Shown: piece after piece, positions 1-5,995 of the stretch
Numbering within the stretch: position 1 is the stretch's first letter
Layout of the letters: each line of letters begins with the position of its first letter
Origin: Evtepia sp.
GTDB lineage: Bacteria; Bacillota; Clostridia; Oscillospirales; Oscillospiraceae
Direction: 5' to 3'
NCBI GenBank assembly: GCA_020025735.1
Contig: JAHHRP010000098.1
Location: 1-6,974, forward strand
Length of the DNA: 6,974 nt
Notes under the pieces: model-generated
Database searches by the model: none
What the model was told of the DNA's origin: nothing
Seen by the model: only the letters and a program-made list of their open reading frames with translations
Made by a program: the position numbers and the translations under genes

Positions 1-19
1 CCCTAAAATATTATATATA

Positions 20-48
20 AGGATAGCAAATTTCCCGGTTTCCGTCAA
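20..48 (-). promoter_or_regulatory. Candidate sigma-A promoter for a gene left of the window
   Basis: On the minus strand, TTGACG (48-43, five of six matches to TTGACA) is followed after exactly 17 nt by TATCCT (25-20, four of six matches to TATAAT). The -10 is preceded by TGC, an extended -10 (TGn). Transcription would begin around position 12-14 and run out of the left edge. The surroundings are clearly more AT-rich than the flanking genes, as expected for a promoter. A second TATAAT-like string lies further downstream but is 27 nt from the -35 box. The target gene is not visible. Confidence 0.5.
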
Positions 49-65
49 TGCCAATTTTCATGGCA
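49..65. repeat. Short inverted repeat abutting the candidate -35 box
   Basis: TGCCA at 49-53 and TGGCA at 61-65 form a 5-bp dyad separated by 7 bases, ending exactly where the candidate -35 box (43-48) begins. As RNA it would be a weak hairpin without a following T-run, so it is a poor terminator for mutS2. Its position fits an activator or repressor site, which is an inference only. Confidence 0.35.
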
Positions 66-131
66 ATCCACAGAATTTATACAGATTTTTCGTCTCTTTC
101 TCTTACAGTTCTCATGGGAGCACCTGATTTC

Positions 132-2504
132 TTACTTTAACTCCACAATGGTCACGCCGTCCTCTCCCTCGCCGTATCGGCCCAGACGAAACGAAGAGAC
201 CCCTTTGCAGCGTTTGAGATAGGTATGCACAGCCTTCCTCACGGCACCAGTCCCCTTGCCATGGATGATGGTAACCTGGGTAAGATTGCCTACCACAGCC
301 CGGTCGATGAACTGACTGAGCGTCATCTCGGCCTCGTCTGTGGTCATTCCCCGCAGATCCACTTCGGCCTTGGCGCCCAGGGAACGCAGCTTATGCTCGG
401 TGCGCCGGATGTACTGACGGGCGGCCTTTTGGGTCTGGGTCTCCCCTTCCACCACCCGGACTTCTTCCTGCTTGGCGGTGATGCGTAAAATCCCTGCCTG
501 GAGCTGGAGGACCCCATCCTTATTCACAGACAGAACCGTCCCTTGGGTTCCCGTTTTCAGGATGGTCACCGTGTCTCCCTTTTTGGCCTGGCGGAGCATC
601 GGGGGCGGTGCAGCCTGCTCCTGTGCGCCCAGCTTCCCCTCTGCCTCGTTGAGTCGATGACGCAGACCTGCCCGCTGGTCGTTGACCGCCTGCCAGTCCT
701 GCTCTTTCTGGGCCTTTTTCCGCATATCGCCCAGTTCCCGAAAAACTTCATCGGCAGTGCGGCGGGCCTGCTCAATGATCGCACGGGCCTCTTCTTTCGC
801 ACGGGCCTCACTTTTTTCTCTTTCTTTTTGTAAGGCGTCACGATATTCCTGTGCCTTGGCCGCAGCCCGTTCCATCTCCAGGCGAAGCTGTGCAGCCTGC
901 CGCTGTTCTTTTTCCATTTCCTGCCGCTGCTGGTCCAACTGGGTCAGTACATCCTCAAAACGGATGTTCTCTGCACTCACCCGGGCATTGGCCTGCTGGA
1001 TGATCTCCTCAGGCAATCCCAACCGCTTGGAAATCGCAAAGGCGTTGGATTTTCCAGGAATCCCCACCAGGAGCCGATACGTGGGCGCCAAGGTTTCCAC
1101 GTCAAACTCACAGGAGGCATTTTCCACCCCGGCGGTGGTCATGGCATATACTTTTAACTCCGCGTAATGGGTGGTCGCAGCTACCAGCGCCCCCTGGCGG
1201 CGGGCCTGCTCAATGATGGCCGCAGCCAGGGCAGCCCCCTCTACCGGATCCGTCCCGCCTCCCAGCTCGTCAAAAAGGATCAGCGTATCCTGATCGGTCT
1301 CTTTCATCATGCCCACGATGTTGCTCATGTGAGAGGAGAAGGTAGACAGCGACTGAGCAATAGACTGCTCGTCCCCAATGTCTGCCAACACCCGCTGACA
1401 GACCTTCACCGTACTGCCATCTCCAACTGGGATGTGCAGCCCACACTGCGCCATAAGGGTGAGCAGCCCTATGGTCTTTAACGTCACCGTCTTACCGCCG
1501 GTATTGGGTCCTGTGATGACCAGGGTATCAAAACTCTCCCCCAATTCCAAGTCGTTTGCCACGGCAGTCTTTGGGTCCAGCAGTGGGTGGCGGGCCCTGC
1601 GCAGACACAACCCTTTCCGGGATAGGGCTGGCTCCATGGCTTCCATTCGACCTGCAAGCTTGGCTCGGGCAAAGATCGTGTCCAGGCGGACGAGCAAATC
1701 ATAGTTGAGAGAGATGTCCTCCCGGAAGGAGGCAGCTTCTGCCGACAGCTCGGCCAGAATACGGTCGATCTCCTTTTCTTCCTTTGCCTGAAGTTCCCGC
1801 AGTTCGTTGTTGGCCTTCACCACCCCCATCGGTTCAATGAAGAATGTGGAGCCAGACCCGGACAGGTCGTGGACCAGACCGGGGATCTCATTTTTAAACT
1901 CCGACTTCACTGGCACCACATATCGTCCTGAGCGCTGGGTGATGATGCTCTCCTGGAGGTATTTTGCCTGAGAGGAGGAGATGATGCGCTGAAGAATGTC
2001 CCGCACCTTACTCTCTGTGGCACGCATATGCCGCCGAATGGCAGCAAGCTCTGGACTGGCTGCATCGGCAATCTCCCCTTCTCCAACGATAGAACCTGTG
2101 ATCTTTTCCTCCAAAAAGCGGTTTGGGTGGAGGGCGTGAAAGAGCACATCAATGGGTGTTTTTTCATCTCCCTCTCCCTCTCCATACGCCTTGGCTGATC
2201 GGGCCGCCGCCAGAACGCCAGCAATATCCAGCAGTTCTCTGGTGTTTAGGCTCCCCCCCATGTCCGCCCTCTGGAGAGACCCCGCTACTGGTCTCGTCCC
2301 AACGAAGGACGGACTGCCCCGCAGGATCATTTTCTTGGCAGCTGCGGTGGTTTCCTTCAGCAGCCGGGCCACTTCCTCCTGATCCGTTTCTGGGCGCAGA
2401 TGCAGGGATCGTTCCTTTCCTTCCTGGGTCACTGCCTGGTCGGCCAGCATCGCCAAGACACGGGGCAGTTCCAGTGTCTCTATGGATTTTTCAAACAGAT
2501 CCAC
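132..2504 (-). CDS. mutS2: MutS2 (RqcU-type) ATPase with Smr endonuclease domain
   Basis: A full-length 790-residue MutS2 (family about 780-790). Unlike MutS it lacks the mismatch-recognition domain. In order: core/lever region (about 1-310, with 'RSGRYVVPVK' at 191-200 and SGSGSTFFIEP at 215-225), ABC-type ATPase with Walker A GPNTGGKT (332-339), signature region STFSSHM (387-393), Walker B LILFDE (408-413) and the TTHYAEL His446 switch; a long charged coiled coil (about 510-625); a KOW-like segment (about 640-685); and a C-terminal Smr domain with VDLRGM (715-720) and HGKGTGAVR (748-756), so the nuclease residues look intact. B. subtilis MutS2 is known to act on collided ribosomes, while Helicobacter MutS2 suppresses homologous recombination; either could apply here. 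The start is GTG at 2504 with AAGGAGG 9 nt upstream, inside recO, and the first 14 nt overlap recO, indicating translational coupling. The ribosome-maturation neighbours favour, but do not prove, a ribosome role. Confidence 0.97.
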   Translation of the reverse strand: MDLFEKSIETLELPRVLAMLADQAVTQEGKERSLHLRPETDQEEVARLLKETTAAAKKMILRGSPSFVGTRPVAGSLQRADMGGSLNTRELLDIAGVLAAARSAKAYGEGEGDEKTPIDVLFHALHPNRFLEEKITGSIVGEGEIADAASPELAAIRRHMRATESKVRDILQRIISSSQAKYLQESIITQRSGRYVVPVKSEFKNEIPGLVHDLSGSGSTFFIEPMGVVKANNELRELQAKEEKEIDRILAELSAEAASFREDISLNYDLLVRLDTIFARAKLAGRMEAMEPALSRKGLCLRRARHPLLDPKTAVANDLELGESFDTLVITGPNTGGKTVTLKTIGLLTLMAQCGLHIPVGDGSTVKVCQRVLADIGDEQSIAQSLSTFSSHMSNIVGMMKETDQDTLILFDELGGGTDPVEGAALAAAIIEQARRQGALVAATTHYAELKVYAMTTAGVENASCEFDVETLAPTYRLLVGIPGKSNAFAISKRLGLPEEIIQQANARVSAENIRFEDVLTQLDQQRQEMEKEQRQAAQLRLEMERAAAKAQEYRDALQKEREKSEARAKEEARAIIEQARRTADEVFRELGDMRKKAQKEQDWQAVNDQRAGLRHRLNEAEGKLGAQEQAAPPPMLRQAKKGDTVTILKTGTQGTVLSVNKDGVLQLQAGILRITAKQEEVRVVEGETQTQKAARQYIRRTEHKLRSLGAKAEVDLRGMTTDEAEMTLSQFIDRAVVGNLTQVTIIHGKGTGAVRKAVHTYLKRCKGVSSFRLGRYGEGEDGVTIVELK

Positions 2505-3303
2505 GATGGGATTCCTCCTTTGTCTCTATCTCGATATCGGATAAACCCTCCGGTTCCCGGCACAGCTGCTTGTAGTAGTCCAGCGTGCGAAACCCTCTCT
2601 CCTGCTGGGTCATAAGGAATGCCTCTGCCGCGTGGCTCAGCTGCCACAGCCCCTCCTGTCCCAGAGAGAAAGAAAAGAGGTGTTTTGGATCACTCCCCAC
2701 AATAAAACGCGCTGCTGCCAGAGCACTGGGTGACAGGGGCATAGAAACCCCACCCCCTACCATGGACCGACAGGCAGCACAATGCAGCACCCCTTGAGAC
2801 AGGTTCAGCCGTGCCCCAGCAGGCTCCGGCACTCCACAGACCGCGCAGCTATCCAGCAACGGTGCATAGCCTGTCAGACACAGCAGCCGCAGTTCAAAGA
2901 CCGCTTTAACCTGGGACAGTGGTTTTTGTAAGGTATCCAGTGCATACAGGCAGTTAAGCAGCAGTGAAAGGATCTCTGGACAGCGCTCCCCTTCCTGCAC
3001 GGTTGTCTCTGTCACTTCAGCAAAATAGGAGGCCAGGGCCAGCTTCTCCAAATCCTGGCGTACCCCCCAGAATTGTTGTAACGGATCTGCCTCAGTTAGG
3101 TTGGTGTACTCTCCCCGTTCAGAAAGGGTCATCTCCGAATAGACCAGCAGCTGGCTGGCAGCTGTCAGCTTACTGGTCTTACGTCGGCAGCCGCTTGCTT
3201 TCATGGTCCGCTTGCCAAAATCCTCGGTCAAAACGGTGAGAATCTTATCTGCCTCTTTATAATTTGTCTCCCGCAGCACGATCCCCTGGGTGGTCAGGCG
3301 CAT
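2491..3303 (-). CDS. recO: DNA repair protein RecO
   Basis: A 270-residue RecO, the recombination mediator that with RecR loads RecA onto SSB-coated single-stranded DNA in the RecFOR pathway and anneals complementary strands. The N-terminal OB-fold shows the family start 'TTQGIVLRETNYKEADKIL' (4-22), 'LTEDFGK' (25-31) and the basic 'KASGCRRKTSKL' (35-46). The C-terminal half has a four-Cys zinc site, Cys153/Cys156 (CAVC) and Cys175/Cys178 (CAAC). The length fits the family (about 240-270). The ATG at 3303 is preferred because AAGGAG lies 5 nt upstream and the protein then begins with the conserved MRLTTQGIVLRE; an in-frame TTG at 3360 would add 19 unrelated residues inside yqzL. The gene starts within yqzL and its last 14 nt overlap mutS2. 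The final 20 or so residues (after LCREPEG) form an acidic tail that also encodes the mutS2 ribosome binding site. Confidence 0.95.
   Translation of the reverse strand: MRLTTQGIVLRETNYKEADKILTVLTEDFGKRTMKASGCRRKTSKLTAASQLLVYSEMTLSERGEYTNLTEADPLQQFWGVRQDLEKLALASYFAEVTETTVQEGERCPEILSLLLNCLYALDTLQKPLSQVKAVFELRLLCLTGYAPLLDSCAVCGVPEPAGARLNLSQGVLHCAACRSMVGGGVSMPLSPSALAAARFIVGSDPKHLFSFSLGQEGLWQLSHAAEAFLMTQQERGFRTLDYYKQLCREPEGLSDIEIETKEESHRGSV
2514..2520 (-). promoter_or_regulatory. Ribosome binding site of mutS2, embedded in recO
   Basis: AAGGAGG on the minus strand with a 9 nt spacer to the GTG at 2504. It lies entirely within the last codons of recO. A strong site paired with a GTG start and an overlapping upstream gene fits coupled translation of recO and mutS2. 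Confidence 0.8.
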
Positions 3304-3421
3304 GGTTTCTCCTTCTCTCTTCTGCCAGGTTTGCTTCTTGCCGCTCCCGTCTTCGGGCAATGCAGTACAGTTCTGGCAGCCCTGTACGATAGAACAGGGT
3401 CCATAGTTGTTCGGATGTCAT
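3257..3421 (-). CDS. yqzL: YqzL-like small protein
   Basis: A 54-codon gene beginning MTSEQLWTLFYRTGLPELYC. The start 'x-LW-x-LF-x-TG-x-P-x-x-Y' resembles the YqzL family, short proteins of unknown function encoded between era and recO in many Firmicutes, which is exactly its position here. The ATG at 3421 has a perfect AGGAGG 9 nt upstream, the strongest ribosome binding site in the window. After the N-terminal motif the protein becomes strongly Arg/Glu-rich (about 22-39) and ends with a Pro/Gly/Asp stretch that overlaps the first 47 nt of recO in a different frame. The overlapping tail is unlikely to be conserved; the N-terminal 20 residues carry the family signal. No membrane segment or catalytic motif is seen. 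It is easily missed because of its size. Function unknown. Confidence 0.8.
   Translation of the reverse strand: MTSEQLWTLFYRTGLPELYCIARRRERQEANLAEERRRNHAPDHPGDRAAGDKL
3309..3314 (-). promoter_or_regulatory. Ribosome binding site deciding the recO start
   Basis: AAGGAG on the minus strand, 5 nt before the ATG at 3303, inside the coding sequence of the yqzL-like gene. It selects the ATG that gives the conserved MRLTTQGIVLRE start over the upstream in-frame TTG at 3360. Confidence 0.8.
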
Positions 3422-3510
3422 GGGCCACTTCCTCCTGTCGATGGTCTTATCCTTATCCTGACAGAGGGTGAATGGATTTATCCCCGGGAAATCTTAGCAT
3501 CCCGATGACA
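3422..3510 (-). other. 89-nt intergenic gap between ybeY-era and yqzL-like gene
   Basis: The only sizeable gap inside the block. It holds the yqzL ribosome binding site and a small CTTATC-type tandem (3447-3458 region), but no stem followed by a T-run and no well-matched promoter boxes. Read-through from ybeY-era into yqzL-recO-mutS2 is therefore the simplest reading. Confidence 0.5.
3431..3436 (-). promoter_or_regulatory. Ribosome binding site of yqzL-like gene
   Basis: A perfect AGGAGG on the minus strand with a 9 nt spacer to the ATG at 3421. It is the main evidence, beyond the N-terminal motif, that the 54-codon reading frame is translated. Confidence 0.8.
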
Positions 3511-4953
3511 TCAGTCCCGCTCATCAAAGCCGAAGGTACGAATGAGATTCCAGTTATCCCGCCAGTTCTCCTTCACCTTCACCCAAGTCTCCAAATAGAC
3601 CTTGGTGCCCATAAAGCGTTCCGCATCCTCCCGGGCCATGGTAGAAATCTTTTTCAGCATAGCGCCTTGCTTGCCAATAATAATCCCCTTATGAGAGTTT
3701 TTTTCACAGTAGATGGTCACATGGAGATCCAGAATCCCGTTGTCCCGCTCAGAGAACTTGGTGACCTCCACCGCCGTGCCGTGGGGGATCTCCTTATCCA
3801 GACAATACAGCAGCTTCTCCCGGACAATCTCTGCACAGATCTGCCGCTCAGGCTGGTCGGTGACAGCATCCTGGGGAAAGAGCTGGTGTCCCTCAGGCAG
3901 GAAGGTCGCCAAGAGATCCAGCAGCTCTTCCAGACCCTCCCGGCGCTTGGCAGAAATGGGCAGAATGGCCGTGAAGTCATGGACCTTACTATATGCCTCC
4001 ATCACCGCCAGCAGCAGGGACTTTTCTACGGTGTCGATCTTGTTGATGACCAGTACCGACGGAACCTTCAGTTTTTTGATCTGCTCGATCAGCTCCCGTT
4101 CTGGCCCTCCTACGTTGGGGATCGGCTCTACCAGAAGCATCACGGCATCTACATCAGCCACACTCTTTTTCACCACGTCCACCATGTATTCCCCCAGGCG
4201 GTTGGCCGCCCGGTGCAGACCGGGGGTATCCAGAAACACAAACTGTTCTTCCCCCCGGGTCAGTACCCCGCAGATCCGGTTTCGGGTGGTCTGCGGCTTA
4301 CTGCTGACGATGGCCACTTTCTCCCCCACTAGGGCGTTGGTGAGCGTGGACTTTCCCACATTGGGCCGACCGCAGAGGGTAATCATTCCGCAGCGCTTGA
4401 CCGTCACCTCTGCCGGAGCCGGAGGGGTCAAAGGCGCATTGAGGGACGCATCGAACTGGTCCCTGGTCACACCGAGGTCCTCTAAAATCGCCTCTTCCCG
4501 CGCCCGCATCTGCGCTTTTTGTGTCCCCTCATCCAGGTGGTCATACCCCAGCAGGTGAAGGACTGAGTGTACTGCCAGATACGCCAGTTCCCGCTGGATG
4601 CTATGGCCAAACTCCTGGGCTTGGGCCTCAGCCCGCTCCACAGAAATGACCATGTCCCCCAGAGGGCACAGGCCTGTCTCCGGGTCCAGTTCGTCCTCCC
4701 CGGTTCCATCGGGCGGGGTGCCGGGCGTAAGTTCCAGCATGGGGAAGGAGAGGACATCTGTTGCCTTGTCAATCTGCCGCTGCTCCAAGTTGATCTCACG
4801 AATCCCCTCGTCCGTGGTCAGCAGCACGTCCACCCCGCAAGGGATGGTAACCCCCTCAGCCTCCAGAGCCGCAGCAATTACCCTTGTTAGCAGTGGTTTA
4901 TAGGGGTTCTGTCCTGACAGTTCCCAGTCGATATAAATATCATGGTTTTTCAT
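3511..4953 (-). CDS. era: YbeY endoribonuclease-Era GTPase fusion protein
   Basis: A single 480-residue frame joins two ribosome-maturation proteins. Residues 1-165 are YbeY, a zinc-dependent endoribonuclease for 16S rRNA 3'-end maturation: conserved Arg59 precedes TDVLSFP (65-71), then LGDMVIS, and the metal motif HSVLHLLGYDH with His129, His133 and His139. A Pro/Ala-rich linker (about 170-186) leads into Era at about 187: G1 GRPNVGKST (195-203), switch-I KPQTTRNR (219-226), G3 DTPGLH (242-247), G4 NKID (304-307), G5 SAK (334-336), and a KH domain with HKGIIIGKQG (421-430) and WVKVKENWRDN (457-467). All catalytic and nucleotide-binding residues of both halves look intact. Era binds the 16S 3' end, so nuclease and GTPase would meet on the same RNA. 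Standalone YbeY is about 160 and Era about 300 residues, so both are full length. The ATG at 4953 follows a modest AAAAGGGG at 9 nt. It lies 23 nt after phoH. Confidence 0.96.
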   Translation of the reverse strand: MKNHDIYIDWELSGQNPYKPLLTRVIAAALEAEGVTIPCGVDVLLTTDEGIREINLEQRQIDKATDVLSFPMLELTPGTPPDGTGEDELDPETGLCPLGDMVISVERAEAQAQEFGHSIQRELAYLAVHSVLHLLGYDHLDEGTQKAQMRAREEAILEDLGVTRDQFDASLNAPLTPPAPAEVTVKRCGMITLCGRPNVGKSTLTNALVGEKVAIVSSKPQTTRNRICGVLTRGEEQFVFLDTPGLHRAANRLGEYMVDVVKKSVADVDAVMLLVEPIPNVGGPERELIEQIKKLKVPSVLVINKIDTVEKSLLLAVMEAYSKVHDFTAILPISAKRREGLEELLDLLATFLPEGHQLFPQDAVTDQPERQICAEIVREKLLYCLDKEIPHGTAVEVTKFSERDNGILDLHVTIYCEKNSHKGIIIGKQGAMLKKISTMAREDAERFMGTKVYLETWVKVKENWRDNWNLIRTFGFDERD

Positions 4954-4976
4954 TCTCTCTTACCCCTTTTCTTGGC

Positions 4977-5990
4977 TTATCCTCGTTTGTTCTCACCGCG
5001 CTTGTGAAACACACCTGTGCCCCCGGCGCTGTGGTTTCGATTCTTTTCATCCTCCTCATAGGCCCGGATGATCCGCTGCACGATCACATGGCGGACCACA
5101 TCCCCCTCTCCTAGCCGACACAGAGCAATGTCTTCCTGGTTCCGCAGCACCCGCATGGCTTCCTTCAGCCCCGAAACCTTGTCACCCGGCAGATCAATCT
5201 GGGTCACATCCCCAGTGATGACGATTTTCGACCCAAACCCCAGCCGCGTCAGGAACATCTTCATCTGCTCCCGGGAAGTGTTCTGTGCCTCATCTAGGAT
5301 AATGAAGGAATCATCCAGCGTCCGCCCCCGCATATAGGCCAGCGGAGCCACCTCAATGTTGCCCCGCTCCACATACTTGGCATAACTCTCCGGGCCAAGC
5401 ATCTCAAACAGGGCGTCATACAGGGGGCGCAGATAGGGGTCCACCTTGCTTTGCAGGTCTCCGGGCAGGAACCCCAAGCGCTCCCCCGCCTCTACTGCCG
5501 GACGGGTAAGGATGATGCGGTTAACCTCCTTGGCGCGGAAGGCCGCCACCGCAGCAGCCACCGCCAGATAGGTCTTTCCAGTGCCCGCAGGACCCACTCC
5601 CAAAGTAATGGTGTTTTTACGGATGGCATCCACATATCGCTTCTGTCCTACCGTCTTAGCTTTCACTGGTTTTCCCTTTGCAGTGATGCACAACACATCA
5701 GCAGCCAGGGTCCTGATTTTGTCCTCATTGCCTGACTTTACCAGCTGGATGAGATAGCGGATATTCTGCTCATGAATGGCCTCTCCTCGAGCGGAAATCT
5801 CCAAAAGGCCACGGATGACCTTGACCGCATAGGCCACGGGTTCTTCCTCCCCGTTGATCTTTAGCTGGTCATCCCGGCCTACCACTCGAACCCCCAGCTC
5901 CTGCTCAATGAGGCGGATATTCTCGTCGAAAGAGCCGAAGATATCAATGGCATCCTCCATGCGTTCAATGCTCACTGTCTGTTCTGTCAT
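4977..5990 (-). CDS. phoH: PhoH family ATPase (PhoH/YbeZ-like)
   Basis: A 337-residue PhoH-type P-loop ATPase/putative RNA helicase, close to the usual 320-350. Visible motifs in order: N-terminal single-strand nucleic-acid-binding-like region (about 15-70), Walker A GPAGTGKT (133-140), TRPAVEAGE (162-170), GFLPGDLQSKVDPYLRPLYD (173-192), Walker B IILDEAQN (230-237), GDVTQIDLP (260-268) and the C-terminal VVRHVIVQRII with Arg300 and Arg306. In Gammaproteobacteria the homologue YbeZ is encoded next to YbeY and partners it in rRNA processing; here YbeY also follows directly, so the same partnership is inferred. The ATG at 5990 has GGAGG 10 nt upstream, lying over the last codons of yqfD, so translation is probably coupled. 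The C-terminal tail from about 313 is basic and low in hydrophobic residues. It is cytoplasmic, with no signal or membrane segment seen. Family assignment is near certain; the in vivo substrate is not known. Confidence 0.96.
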   Translation of the reverse strand: MTEQTVSIERMEDAIDIFGSFDENIRLIEQELGVRVVGRDDQLKINGEEEPVAYAVKVIRGLLEISARGEAIHEQNIRYLIQLVKSGNEDKIRTLAADVLCITAKGKPVKAKTVGQKRYVDAIRKNTITLGVGPAGTGKTYLAVAAAVAAFRAKEVNRIILTRPAVEAGERLGFLPGDLQSKVDPYLRPLYDALFEMLGPESYAKYVERGNIEVAPLAYMRGRTLDDSFIILDEAQNTSREQMKMFLTRLGFGSKIVITGDVTQIDLPGDKVSGLKEAMRVLRNQEDIALCRLGEGDVVRHVIVQRIIRAYEEDEKNRNHSAGGTGVFHKRGENKRG

Positions 5991-5995
5991 GGGCG

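Noticed and set aside
74..131. Tiny minus-strand frames after mutS2 (MRTVRERDEKSV and MKIGIDGNREICYPYI)
   Set aside because: They are 12 and 16 codons, have no good ribosome binding site and no recognisable family.
682..1167. Plus-strand open frame of 161 codons
   Set aside because: Antisense to the coiled-coil region of mutS2; Ser/Ala/Cys/Arg-rich shadow with no family resemblance.
3304..3360. Upstream TTG start for recO adding 19 residues
   Set aside because: The added residues do not resemble RecO, lie inside the yqzL-like gene, and the ATG at 3303 has its own AAGGAG at 5 nt.
3475..3493. Near-palindrome GATTT...AAATC around CCCCGGG as a terminator
   Set aside because: The arms leave only a one-base centre and are interrupted, with no T-run after it on the minus strand.
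3472..4332. Plus-strand open frame of 286 codons
   Set aside because: It lies wholly antisense to the era part of the fusion, whose motifs are unmistakable; its product has no recognisable domain and its openness follows from GC-rich codon use.
3713..4558. Plus-strand open frame of 281 codons
   Set aside because: Antisense to ybeY-era, very Ser/Arg-rich product typical of a shadow frame.
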